Assembly (NCBI RefSeq): GCF_010729105.1
Contig: NZ_AP022573.1
Span: 2,232,001 to 2,296,000, forward strand
DNA: 64,000 nt
From: Mycobacterium saskatchewanense
GTDB lineage: Bacteria > Actinomycetota > Actinomycetes > Mycobacteriales > Mycobacteriaceae
Direction: 5' to 3'
Numbering within the stretch: position 1 is the stretch's first letter; each line of letters begins with the position of its first letter. This document shows positions 27,522 through 35,537 of the stretch, piece by piece. A model generated the notes under the pieces. The model saw only the letters and a list, made by a program, of their open reading frames with translations. It made no database searches and was not told where the DNA came from. The position numbers and the translations under genes are program-made.

Positions 27522-28556
27522 GTGCGACGACTTCTGGCGCTCGTCGCCGCGATGCTGGCCACGGCGACGATGGTGATGGGCTGTGGCCGCTCAGGCGTCG
27601 GTGCCCCGCGGGCGGTGGTGATCGTCTCCGGCGGCGACGCGACGAGCCCCTTCACCACGCCGGACCAGGCCTGCGCCACCGGGTTGGCGGCGGGCAACAC
27701 CGACACCGCGATCCGCGAGTACCTGCTCAAACAGGGCTACAAAGTGTTCACCTCACCGGCGATGGCCGGCCGCGGTCAGGTCGTGGACCAGAGCGGCTTC
27801 GGCCCGTTCGGGGTCTGCCCAATCACGCTGCCCGACAATATGACCGTGAATTCCACCGGCAGCATCGACACCGCCGGGGAGCACTTGGCACGGTTCCTGG
27901 CCTATCTGCATACCGACGAGGGCATCGACGATGTCGACCTCGTCGGTCACTCGATGGGCGGGCTGTACTCGCGCGCGGCGCTGCGCGTGCTGACGACCAC
28001 GAGCTCCCCGGTGCACATCCGGTCCCTGACCACGATCGGCACGCCGTGGCAGGGTTCCCACCTCTCCGACTACGCCAACGACATCACCCCACTGACGGAC
28101 TGCGCGGGCGACCCGTTTTGCGAAAATGCGATGAAGAACTTCAAAAGCGAGGTATTGCGCCTGATGTCGGGTTCCGGCCGCGAGGTCAACCAGGCGTACC
28201 TGATGGGCAGGGACGGCTGGAACCAGGCCCAGGCCGGCGTGCTCGACAAAGTTCCGGTGGTGCTGATCGGCGGCGAGAAGTTCACCAGGGCGGGGCAGGT
28301 CAACCCTACGGTGTGGCCCAACGACGGCATCGTGCCATTGCGCAGCGCCCTCGCGGTCGACCTCGCCGATGCGGTGTTGCCGCACCGGCATTGCTACACG
28401 TTCGACGACACACATAGCATCTACGTATCCAACGAGGCCGGCCTGGACTGGAAGACGGCGCTCACCTGGGACCCGCAGGTATTCGACGTCCTGCACACCG
28501 CCCTCGAGGACGCGCCGAAGGCGCTCGCGGGCGCCAACCGCCAGGGCTGCCCCTGA
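27522..28556 (+). CDS. Exported lipase-like alpha/beta hydrolase
   Basis: The 344-aa protein starts with a signal sequence, MRRLLALVAAMLATATMVMGC, that ends in a possible lipobox (VMGC, Cys21), so it may be a lipoprotein. The nucleophile Ser144 sits in LVGHSMGGLYSR, with TTIGTPWQGSH downstream, a pattern of lipases and lecithin:cholesterol acyltransferase-like enzymes (LipA/EstA type). Asp in WPNDGIVP and His in DDTHSIY are candidate triad members. GTG 27522 follows a TAGCAT hexamer by eight bases with no Shine-Dalgarno. It may release lipid substrate outside the membrane. Confidence 0.8.
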   Translation: MRRLLALVAAMLATATMVMGCGRSGVGAPRAVVIVSGGDATSPFTTPDQACATGLAAGNTDTAIREYLLKQGYKVFTSPAMAGRGQVVDQSGFGPFGVCPITLPDNMTVNSTGSIDTAGEHLARFLAYLHTDEGIDDVDLVGHSMGGLYSRAALRVLTTTSSPVHIRSLTTIGTPWQGSHLSDYANDITPLTDCAGDPFCENAMKNFKSEVLRLMSGSGREVNQAYLMGRDGWNQAQAGVLDKVPVVLIGGEKFTRAGQVNPTVWPNDGIVPLRSALAVDLADAVLPHRHCYTFDDTHSIYVSNEAGLDWKTALTWDPQVFDVLHTALEDAPKALAGANRQGCP

Positions 28557-28572
28557 CGGTTGCGGCATCGCT

Positions 28573-28665
28573 TGTGCAACCAGACACTCGAGTGTGCGTC
28601 CAGTGCGGCAAATCGCCGAATCCGCCATCCTACAAACACACTCGACGCCCTAGGCGCACACTCAA
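28573..28665 (-). repeat. Interspersed ~95-bp element, copy 1
   Basis: On the minus strand it begins TTGAGTGTGCG, has an internal GGGCGTCGAGTGTG, then GGACGCACACTCGA, and ends CTGGTTGCACA. It shares this framework with copies at 28805, 42523 and 42922. Together with 28666-28899 it fills the 339-bp gap between the lipase gene and putA. Confidence 0.75.
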
Positions 28666-28797
28666 TGGGCCAGGGCGCTCCAGGAAGAAAGTCGAGATGG
28701 CAGCAGCGGACGTTTCATTTGTGAAACCAGGCATTCGAGTGTGCACTCGATGCGCCGGCGCGGCGCAGGAAGAACGTCGGGCCAGCGGGCCGCCGCG
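28666..28797 (-). repeat. Two degenerate copies of the putA 3' end with a partial interspersed element between
   Basis: Segments 28666-28710 and 28751-28797 both align with the last codons of putA (28900-28947). They share the CAGGAAGAA core and, in the second, GCGGGCCGC. A half-copy of the interspersed element (GTGAAACCAGGCATTCGAGTGTGC) lies at 28719-28752. The whole gap therefore looks like serial duplication of the putA tail plus the adjoining element. No open frame here looks functional. Confidence 0.65.
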
Positions 28798-28804
28798 GGT
28801 GTCA

Positions 28805-28899
28805 AGTGTGAATCCAGCGATTCGAGTGTGCAATCAGCGAGGTGTTTCGCCAAATATGCCCCCCTACAAGCACACTCGACGCCCTGCACGCACACTCAA
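28805..28899 (-). repeat. Interspersed ~95-bp element, copy 2, overlapping the putA stop codon
   Basis: The element begins on the minus strand at TTGAGTGTGCG, where TGA is the putA stop codon, and ends CTGGATTCACACT at 28805. It matches copies at 28573, 42523 and 42922. Confidence 0.75.
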
Positions 28900-29849
28900 T
28901 GCGTCAGCGCGCGCAGGAAGAACGCGAGATTGGCGGGCCGCTCGGCCAGCCGCCGCATGAAGTAGCCGTACCACTGGGTGCCGAAGGGGACATAGACGCG
29001 CACCCGGTTGCCCGACGCGGCCAGCCGCCGTTGTTCGTCATCGCGGATGCCATACAGCATCTGGTACTCGAAACTATCAGCGCCGCGGTCGAATTCGGCC
29101 GCCAGGGCAGGCACGGCGCCGATGACGGCCGGGTCGTGCGAGGCCACCATGGGATACCCGGAGCCGGCCATCAGCACCCGCAGGCATCGCAGGTACGAAT
29201 CCGTGACAGCCCCGCGGTCGCGGTAGGCCACCGACGCGGGTTCGTCATACGCGCCCTTGCACAGCCGGATCCGCGCCCCGGCCGCGGCGAATTCCTCGCA
29301 GTCGTGGAGCGTGCGCCGCAGGTAGGCTTGCAAGACCACACCCAGCCAACCGAAGTCGGCCCGCAGCTCGCGCACGATCGCCAACGTCGAGTCCGTCGTC
29401 GCGTGGTCCTCGGCGTCCACCGTCACCCACACCCCGGCCCGCTGGGCGGCCTCGCAGATCGTCCACGCGTTGTCGCGCGCGATCTTCTCGCCGTCGCGAT
29501 CCAGCGAACGCCCCAAGGCGGACAACTTCAGCGATACCTCGAGCGGCCTGGGCTCAGCGCGATCGCCGAACCGGCTCAGGCTGTCGATCAGCTCCAGGTA
29601 GACGTGCACCGCCGCGGCGGCGTCGGCGGCTAGGCACACGTCCTCACCCAGGTAGTCGACACTGACATAACGGCCCGAATCACGCAGGGCGGCAACGCTG
29701 TCCAGTGCGCTGTCGATGGTTTCACCGGATACGAAGCGGTGCACCACGCGGCGGGTAACCGGCAGCCCCTCGGCGGCCCGGCGCAACCCCGGTCGCCGGC
29801 TGGCCGCCATGATGGCCGGGCGAATGGTGCTGGTGAACACGCCGGCCAT
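28896..29849 (-). CDS. putA: Proline dehydrogenase
   Basis: This monofunctional FAD enzyme oxidises proline to pyrroline-5-carboxylate. The 317-aa TIM barrel has VSLKLSALG, VTVDAEDHATTD, LGVVLQAYLRRTLHD, IRLCKGAYDEPASVAY and the substrate-arginine region YGIRDDEQRRL...VRVYVPFGTQWYGYFMRRLAERP. The size is typical of actinobacterial PutA/PruB. Its ATG overlaps the rocA stop codon by one base, so the two steps of proline catabolism are coupled. The 3' end is bounded by repeats derived from it. Confidence 0.95.
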   Translation of the reverse strand: MAGVFTSTIRPAIMAASRRPGLRRAAEGLPVTRRVVHRFVSGETIDSALDSVAALRDSGRYVSVDYLGEDVCLAADAAAAVHVYLELIDSLSRFGDRAEPRPLEVSLKLSALGRSLDRDGEKIARDNAWTICEAAQRAGVWVTVDAEDHATTDSTLAIVRELRADFGWLGVVLQAYLRRTLHDCEEFAAAGARIRLCKGAYDEPASVAYRDRGAVTDSYLRCLRVLMAGSGYPMVASHDPAVIGAVPALAAEFDRGADSFEYQMLYGIRDDEQRRLAASGNRVRVYVPFGTQWYGYFMRRLAERPANLAFFLRALTH

Positions 29850-31480
29850 CAGTCGGCCGCCATGTGCGGGTAGGTGTGTTCGGTAGCCGGGACGAAGGTT
29901 TCCTTGATGGTGCGCGCCGAGGTCCAGCGCAAGAGGTTCAGCACCGACCCTGCCTTGTCGTTGGTGCCCGAACCGCGTGACCCCCCGAACGGTTGGCGCC
30001 CGACTACGGCGCCGGTGGGCTTGTCGTTAACGTAGAAGTTCCCGGCCGCGAACCGCAGCCGGTCCTGCGCGGCAAGCACGGCGTCCCGGTCGTCGGCGAT
30101 GACCGCCCCGGTCAGCGCGTATCGGGAGCCGGTGTCGATCGCGTCCAGGATTCGGTCGTACTCCGCGTCGGGGTAGACGTGCACCGACAGCAGCGGGCCG
30201 AAGTACTCGGTCGAGAACGCCTCGTCCCCCACGTCGTCCGACAGCAACACCGTGGGTCGCACGAAATAGCCTTCCCTGTCGTCGTATTCGCCCCCGACCG
30301 CGATCGTGATGCGGGCGGCGCCCTTCGCCCGTTCGATGGCGTCGACGTTCTTGGCGAAGGCCCGCCGGTCGATCAGGGCGCCGCCGAAGTTGGTGAGGTC
30401 GGTGATGTCGCCGTAGGGCAGCCCTGCGGCGGCACCCAGGAGGTCGTCGCCCATCCTGCGCCAGACCGACTGCGGGATGAAGGCCCGTGACGCGGCCGAG
30501 CATTTCTGGCCCTGATAGTCGAACGCACCGCGAATGAGGGCCGTGGTCAACACATCCGGCCGCGCCGAGGCGTGCGCGACGACGAAATCCTTGCCGCCGG
30601 TCTCACCGACCAGCCGCGGATAGCTCCGGTAGCGGCCGATATTGGCGCCGACCTGCCGCCACAGGTGCTGGAAGGTGGCCGTCGACCCGGTGAAGTGGAT
30701 GCCGGCCAGCCGCGGATCGGAAAGGGCGACATCGGAAACGGCGAGGCCATCGCCGGTGAGCAGGTTGATCACCCCGGGTGGCAGTCCCGCAGCCTCGAGC
30801 AGCTGCATCGTCAGATAGGCCGACAGCGTCTGGGTGATCGACGGCTTCCACACCACGGTGTTGCCCATCAGCGCCGGCGCCGTCGACAGGTTTCCGGCGA
30901 TCGAGGTGAAGTTGAAGGGGGTGATCGCGTAGACGAACCCGTCCAGGGGCCGGTAGTCGCTGCGATTCCATTCGCCCGGTCCGCTGATCGGCTGCTGCGC
31001 CAAGATCTGGCGGGCGAACGCGACGTTGAACCGCCAGAAGTCGACCTGTTCGCAGGGCGAGTCGATCTCGGCCTGATAGGCGGATTTGGACTGGCCGAGC
31101 ATGGTGGCGGCGGCGACCTTTTCCCGCCACGGACCCGCCAACAGGTCGGCGGCACGCAGAAACACCGCCGCCCGTTCGTCGAAAGGAGTTGCAGCCCACG
31201 ACATTTTCGCGGCCATCGCCGCTTCGATCGCGGCGGTGGCATCCGCAGGCACCGCGTTGGTCAGGGTGCCCAGCTTCGCGCGGTGCCGGTGCGGCTGGAC
31301 GACGTCGATGCGGTCGCCGTCGCCCATCCGGTGTCGGCCGCCGATGACGTGCGGCAGGTCCCTCGGGTGATCCGCCAGCGCGGTCAGTTCGGTGAGCAGC
31401 CGGGTGCGTTCGGGGGAATGTGGCGTGTAGTCGTGAACCGGTTCGTTAACGGGCGATGGAACTTGGGTGATCGCGTCCAT
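29849..31480 (-). CDS. rocA: L-glutamate gamma-semialdehyde (1-pyrroline-5-carboxylate) dehydrogenase
   Basis: This 543-aa ALDH-family enzyme converts the product of PutA to glutamate with NAD+. Visible motifs are TPFNFTSIAGNL (cofactor), the base Glu in LVGETGGKDFVV, the catalytic Cys in GAFDYQGQKCSAASRAFI and EYFGPLLSVHVYPD. ATG 31480 (MDAITQVPSP) is used; the longer upstream frame runs into the divergent pruC gene. It is the recalled Rv1187 and first gene of the rocA-putA operon, opposite its regulator. Confidence 0.95.
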   Translation of the reverse strand: MDAITQVPSPVNEPVHDYTPHSPERTRLLTELTALADHPRDLPHVIGGRHRMGDGDRIDVVQPHRHRAKLGTLTNAVPADATAAIEAAMAAKMSWAATPFDERAAVFLRAADLLAGPWREKVAAATMLGQSKSAYQAEIDSPCEQVDFWRFNVAFARQILAQQPISGPGEWNRSDYRPLDGFVYAITPFNFTSIAGNLSTAPALMGNTVVWKPSITQTLSAYLTMQLLEAAGLPPGVINLLTGDGLAVSDVALSDPRLAGIHFTGSTATFQHLWRQVGANIGRYRSYPRLVGETGGKDFVVAHASARPDVLTTALIRGAFDYQGQKCSAASRAFIPQSVWRRMGDDLLGAAAGLPYGDITDLTNFGGALIDRRAFAKNVDAIERAKGAARITIAVGGEYDDREGYFVRPTVLLSDDVGDEAFSTEYFGPLLSVHVYPDAEYDRILDAIDTGSRYALTGAVIADDRDAVLAAQDRLRFAAGNFYVNDKPTGAVVGRQPFGGSRGSGTNDKAGSVLNLLRWTSARTIKETFVPATEHTYPHMAAD

Positions 31481-31521
31481 CACTAGAGAATCCCCGCCAC
31501 ATCGACCGCGGGGGTTAGCGG

Positions 31522-31562
31522 ATCGGACAAGATCGTGGGCAGATGCTAGTACAATCGGACAA
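31522..31562. promoter_or_regulatory. Direct repeats ATCGGACAA between rocA and pruC
   Basis: ATCGGACAA occurs at 31522-31530 and 31554-31562, offset by 32 bases (about three helical turns). The second copy overlaps a TACAAT -10-like hexamer (31550-31555) upstream of GTG 31564. These are candidate PruC half-sites. Confidence 0.4.
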
Positions 31563-31563
31563 C

Positions 31564-33159
31564 GTGACCGAGGTGGGCGTGGGGCTGGGCCAGCTGCTGC
31601 TGGCACTGGACGCCACGCTGGTCAGCCTCGTGGAATCCCCGCGAGGACTGGACGTCCCGGTGCGGTCCGCGGCTTTGATCGATTCCGACGATGTGCGGCT
31701 GGGCCTGGCGGCGCCAGCGGGCTCCGCCGACGTGTTCTTCCTGCTGGGTGTGCCCGACGGCGAGGCGCTCCGTTGGGTCGGCAAGCAGGCGCGCGAGCGC
31801 GTCCCGGTAGCCGTCTTCGCCAAGCGCCCGTCGGACGCGCTGGTGGCCGCGGCGGCCGCCGCCGGCTCGGCGGTGGTCGCCGTGGAACCCGAGGCACGGT
31901 GGGAACGCCTCTACCAGCTGGTCAATCGCGTACTGGAACATCACGTCGGCGGGGCCGGCCCGGCCGACGACTCGGGCACCGACCTGTTCGGCCTGGCCCA
32001 GTCGGTGGCAGACCGCATCCACGGCATGGTCAGCATCGAGGACGCTCAATCGCATGTACTCGCCTATTCCGCATCCAACGACGAGGCCGACGAGTTGCGC
32101 CGGCTCTCGATCCTGGGCAGGTCGGGTCCGCCCGAGCACCTCGAATGGATCGGCCAGTGGGGCATTTTCGACGCGTTGCGCGCCGGCGGCGAGGTGGTGC
32201 GCGTCGCCGAGCGCCCGGAGCTGGGCCTGCGTCCGCGATTGGCGATCGGGATCCATCAGCCACCGGCCGCTGCCCGGCGGCCTCCGGTGTTCGCGGGCAC
32301 CATCTGGGTGCAGCAGGGGTCGCAGCCGCTGGCCGACGATGCCGACGAGGTGTTGCGGGGCGCAGCGGTGCTGGCCGCCCGGATCATGTCACGGCTGGCG
32401 GCCCGGCCCTCCATCCATGCGCGACGGGTGCAACAGCTCCTCGGACTCGCCGACACCGACGCTGCGTCCGACGTGGGGGCCGTCGCCCGCGAGCTCGGCC
32501 TCACCGTCGACGGCGCCGCCGCGTTGATCGGCTGGGACACCATCGGCGCCCGTCATCCCCGCCTGAGCGACGTTCTAGCGCTGAGCGCCAGCGCCTTTCG
32601 CCGCGACGCCCTGGTCTCCTCCAACGGCTCACGGATCTACACGCTGCTGCCCCAGACGGCGACGACGCGGTCGGTAACGTCGTGGGTCCGGGGCACGATC
32701 GGGGCCCTGCGCACCGAAGTCGGAGTCGAGCTGCGGGCCGCCGTCGCCGCGCCGCTCAACGGTTTGGCCGACGCGGCGTCCGCGCGCACGGAGGTGGACC
32801 GGGTGTTGGACAGCGCTGAGCGGCACCCCGTTTCGATGGGTCAGGTGACGTCGCTGGCCGAAGCGCGCACCACCGTCCTGCTCGACGAAATCGTCGCGCT
32901 GGTGCGCGCCGAGGGACGGCTGGTCGATCCGCGGATACTCGCACTGCGCGCGGAGGATCCGGTGCTCGCCGAGACGCTGCGCGTATATCTGGACAGCTTC
33001 GGTGACGTCGGCGCCGCCGCACGACAGCTGCGGGTGCATCCCAACACCGTTCGCTACCGGGTGCGACGCATCGAGAAGCAGGTGTCGGCTTCGTTGTCCG
33101 ATCCCGAGGTGCGGCTGGTCTTTTCGCTGAGTCTGCGTGCGGGCGAGCGGTCGGCCTGA
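31564..33159 (+). CDS. pruC: PucR-family regulator of proline utilisation
   Basis: The 531-aa regulator has an N-terminal sensor-like region, a GGDEF-related middle (about residues 270-400) and a C-terminal PucR helix-turn-helix: VYLDSFGDVGAAARQLRVHPNTVRYRVRRIEKQV. Rv1186c (PruC) is reported to activate rocA/putA in response to proline. GTG 31564 is chosen because TACAAT lies just eight bases upstream, suggesting a leaderless message; ATG 31543 would add seven residues. It is divergent from rocA across less than 100 bases. Confidence 0.88.
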   Translation: MTEVGVGLGQLLLALDATLVSLVESPRGLDVPVRSAALIDSDDVRLGLAAPAGSADVFFLLGVPDGEALRWVGKQARERVPVAVFAKRPSDALVAAAAAAGSAVVAVEPEARWERLYQLVNRVLEHHVGGAGPADDSGTDLFGLAQSVADRIHGMVSIEDAQSHVLAYSASNDEADELRRLSILGRSGPPEHLEWIGQWGIFDALRAGGEVVRVAERPELGLRPRLAIGIHQPPAAARRPPVFAGTIWVQQGSQPLADDADEVLRGAAVLAARIMSRLAARPSIHARRVQQLLGLADTDAASDVGAVARELGLTVDGAAALIGWDTIGARHPRLSDVLALSASAFRRDALVSSNGSRIYTLLPQTATTRSVTSWVRGTIGALRTEVGVELRAAVAAPLNGLADAASARTEVDRVLDSAERHPVSMGQVTSLAEARTTVLLDEIVALVRAEGRLVDPRILALRAEDPVLAETLRVYLDSFGDVGAAARQLRVHPNTVRYRVRRIEKQVSASLSDPEVRLVFSLSLRAGERSA

Positions 33160-33255
33160 GCGAGGACCACCCGCCGCACGACCGGCCTTCTTGGGATCGG
33201 TAGCCACCCGCCCCGCGTGTACTTGCCCGCACCAACGCAGAAAGGGGCAAGCGAC

Positions 33256-33588
33256 ATGGGGACTTCGTTCAACACGACGCGGGTCGTCGCCGGAGCGCTG
33301 CTGTCGGGCGGCGTCGCGCTCGCGGGTTTCGGTCCGGGCGCCGGGACCGCGAAGGCCGACGACATCGTGAACGTCAACGGGACCCTGTACCACCATTGGT
33401 GCCCGGGCGACGCTCCCCCCTTGTTCGACCCCAACCCGAACTGGGACGGGCGGGTCTGCCACAACTGGCGGTTCAGCGGGGCCGGTGTGGTAGACGACCG
33501 GGGCCACCTCCTCCGGGCCTCGACGGTGCCGAAGGGCCCGCCGTTCAATTGCGGCCTGTTCTGGTGCCCGGTGCCGCCGCACTCCTGA
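33256..33588 (+). CDS. Small secreted protein of unknown function
   Basis: This 110-aa product has a clear Sec signal peptide, MGTSFNTTRVVAGALLSGGVALAGFGPGAGTAKA, with predicted cleavage before DDIV. The mature part is about 75 residues, rich in Trp, Pro and Cys (HHWCPGD, RVCHNWRF, FNCGLFWCPVPP), with four cysteines that could form two disulfides. AAAGGGG lies upstream of ATG 33256. I do not recognise a family beyond small mycobacterial secreted proteins. Confidence 0.78.
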   Translation: MGTSFNTTRVVAGALLSGGVALAGFGPGAGTAKADDIVNVNGTLYHHWCPGDAPPLFDPNPNWDGRVCHNWRFSGAGVVDDRGHLLRASTVPKGPPFNCGLFWCPVPPHS

Positions 33589-33628
33589 GCGTAGGGCGAC
33601 GATCGCTCGTGCGGTCGGCGATCCGCGG

Positions 33629-33659
33629 CAAATCACGACTCGCACGGCAATCTCGGCGG
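33629..33659. repeat. 31-bp interspersed element, copy A
   Basis: CAAATCACGAC, seven variable bases, then GCAATCTCGGCGG. The same 11-7-13 arrangement occurs at 63902-63932 with only one base changed in the conserved parts. Otherwise the 225-bp gap holds only the stf0 promoter elements. Confidence 0.7.
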
Positions 33660-33749
33660 TCGGTCCCCGAGCGGCGCGACGGTGAAGCGTTGGCATTCCG
33701 CGCATCTGGCGGCGACCGGCGGATGAGCTGCAGTCCTCGACGCCAATAG

Positions 33750-33770
33750 TTAACCTCAGCCTGAGGCTAA
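33750..33770. promoter_or_regulatory. Near-perfect 21-bp operator-like dyad upstream of stf0-cysD-cysNC
   Basis: Left arm TTAACCTCAG and right arm CTGAGGCTAA flank a single central C; the arms match at nine of ten positions. A one-base centre cannot form a hairpin loop, so protein binding is more likely. It lies about ten bases upstream of the predicted -35 box of the sulfur operon. Confidence 0.6.
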
Positions 33771-33779
33771 TTCGATGTC

Positions 33780-33807
33780 TTGCAGCGGATTTGCATCCGG
33801 TTAGGCT
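33780..33807 (+). promoter_or_regulatory. Predicted promoter of the stf0-cysD-cysNC operon
   Basis: TTGCAG (33780-33785), a 16-base spacer and TAGGCT (33802-33807) are followed by six bases and GTG 33814. There is no Shine-Dalgarno, so a leaderless transcript is likely. Confidence 0.5.
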
Positions 33808-33813
33808 TTGCTG

Positions 33814-34617
33814 GTGACCGAAAGCCCGTCGTCGTATCTGGTGCTCGCTTCCCAGCGCAGCGGCAGCACGCTGCTGGTGGAATCGCTGCGGGCGACCGGG
33901 GTCGCCGGCGAGCCTCAAGAGTTCTTTCAGTACCTGCCGGCCACCAGCCAGGCGCCGCAGCCGCGGGAGTGGTTCGCCGGGGTCGAGGACGAGTCGATCC
34001 TGAACCTGCTCGACCCGCTCGACGAGGGCAAGCCCGACCTCGCGCCGCCCGAGATCTGGCGCGACTACATCCGCACGGTCGGCAGGACGCCGAACGGCGT
34101 GTGGGGCGGCAAGCTCATGTGGAACCAGACACCGCTGCTACTGGAGCGCGCGCGTGGCCTGCCCGAGCGCTCCGGCGACGGGCTGCGTGCCGCCATCCGC
34201 GATGTCATCGGCGAGGAACCCCTCCTGATCTACGTCTACCGCCCCGATGTCGTGTCACAGGCCGTCTCGTTCTGGCGGGCGGTCCAGACGCGGGTGTGGC
34301 GCGGCCGGCCCGATCCGGTCCGCGACGCCCGTGCCACCTACCACGCCGGAGCGATCGCCCACGTCGTCAACATGCTGCGCGCCCAGGAGCAGGGCTGGCG
34401 AAACTGGTTCGCCGAAGAGGACGTCAAACCCATGGAGATTTCATATCCGGTGTTGTGGCGCAATCTGACTCAGGTGGTCGGGAACATCCTCGAAGAGCTG
34501 GGGCTGGACCGGCGGCTGGCGCCGGAGCCGGTGCTGGAGCGCCAGGCCGACCAACGTTCCGACGAGTGGGTGGGCCGCTATCGTGCGGATGCCGAGAGAG
34601 AGGGGCTACCGACATGA
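33814..34617 (+). CDS. stf0: Trehalose 2-sulfotransferase
   Basis: Stf0 transfers sulfate from PAPS to trehalose, giving trehalose-2-sulfate, the core of mycobacterial sulfolipids. The 267-aa sequence has the 5'-phosphosulfate loop [18 protein letters not shown], catalytic-base position Glu36 in GEPQEFFQY, and [13 protein letters not shown] and [22 protein letters not shown]. It is nearly identical in plan and equal in length to known Stf0 proteins (Rv0295c in M. tuberculosis, which is at a distant locus). Its stop overlaps cysD (ATGA), coupling the sulfotransferase to the enzymes that make its PAPS donor. Confidence 0.95.
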   Translation: MTESPSSYLVLASQRSGSTLLVESLRATGVAGEPQEFFQYLPATSQAPQPREWFAGVEDESILNLLDPLDEGKPDLAPPEIWRDYIRTVGRTPNGVWGGKLMWNQTPLLLERARGLPERSGDGLRAAIRDVIGEEPLLIYVYRPDVVSQAVSFWRAVQTRVWRGRPDPVRDARATYHAGAIAHVVNMLRAQEQGWRNWFAEEDVKPMEISYPVLWRNLTQVVGNILEELGLDRRLAPEPVLERQADQRSDEWVGRYRADAEREGLPT

Positions 34618-35537
34618 CCGTCACAGTGCCGGCGGAGACGCGGCGGGTCGACGAGCTGCGGCTGCTGGAGGCCGAAGCGGTGCACATCATCCGCGAGGTC
34701 GTCGCCGAGCTGGAGCGCCCGGTCCTGCTGTTCTCCGCGGGTAAGGACTCCATCGTGTTGCTTCGGTTGGCGGAGAAGGCGTTTCGGCCGTTGCCGCTCC
34801 CGTTTCCAGTCATGCACGTCGACACCGGCCACAACTTTGCCGAAGTCATCGAGTTCCGCGACCGCCGGGTCACCGGCTCCGGGCACAAGCTGATCGTTGC
34901 CTCGGTGCAGGAATCCATCGACAACGGCCGCGTCCCCGACCCCGGACCGGGCGCCTCGCGCAACCGGGCGCAGACCCGCACCCTGCTCGACGCGCTGGAT
35001 GCCGGCGGATTCGACGCGGCCTTCGGTGGCGCCCGCCGCGACGAGGAACGTGCCCGCGCCAAGGAGCGGATCCTCAGCTTCCGGGACGAGTTCGGCCAGT
35101 GGGACCCGCGTGCGCAGCGCCCCGAACCGTGGTCGCTCTACAACGGCCGCATCAAGAAGGGCGAGCAGGTGCGCGTCTTCCCGCTGAGCAACTGGACCGA
35201 GCTCGACGTCTGGCGCTACATCGAGCTGGAAGACCTTGAAATACCGTCGATCTACTACGCGCACGAGCGCGAGGTGTTCGAGCGTGACGGCATCCTGCTG
35301 GCCGTGTCGGAATACGCCTCGCCGCAGGACGGCGAGAACGCCGCCGTGGAATGGGTCCGGTACCGCACAGTCGGGGACCTGACCATCACCGGGGCCGTGC
35401 GTTCCCGCGCCACCGATATCGCCCGGGTCATCGAGGAGATCTCGGCGGCGACGGTGTCCGAGCGCGGCGAGACCCGCGCCGACGACCGCACCTCGGCCGC
35501 CGCCATGGAAGACCGCAAGCGGGAGGGTTACTTCTGA
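34614..35537 (+). CDS. cysD: Sulfate adenylyltransferase subunit 2
   Basis: CysD is the ATP-PPi synthetase subunit of ATP sulfurylase, making adenosine 5'-phosphosulfate. The 307-aa sequence has the PP-loop SAGKDS (residues 41-46), [34 protein letters not shown] and [16 protein letters not shown]. It overlaps both stf0 (ATGA) and cysNC (TGATG), so all three are translated from one message. Confidence 0.97.
   Translation: MTVTVPAETRRVDELRLLEAEAVHIIREVVAELERPVLLFSAGKDSIVLLRLAEKAFRPLPLPFPVMHVDTGHNFAEVIEFRDRRVTGSGHKLIVASVQESIDNGRVPDPGPGASRNRAQTRTLLDALDAGGFDAAFGGARRDEERARAKERILSFRDEFGQWDPRAQRPEPWSLYNGRIKKGEQVRVFPLSNWTELDVWRYIELEDLEIPSIYYAHEREVFERDGILLAVSEYASPQDGENAAVEWVRYRTVGDLTITGAVRSRATDIARVIEEISAATVSERGETRADDRTSAAAMEDRKREGYF

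Noticed and set aside
28557..28895. CRISPR array suggested by the repeated GAGTGTGC and CACACTCGA words
   Set aside because: Copies are too few, too divergent and irregularly spaced. They fit degenerate interspersed repeats and duplicated putA tail instead.
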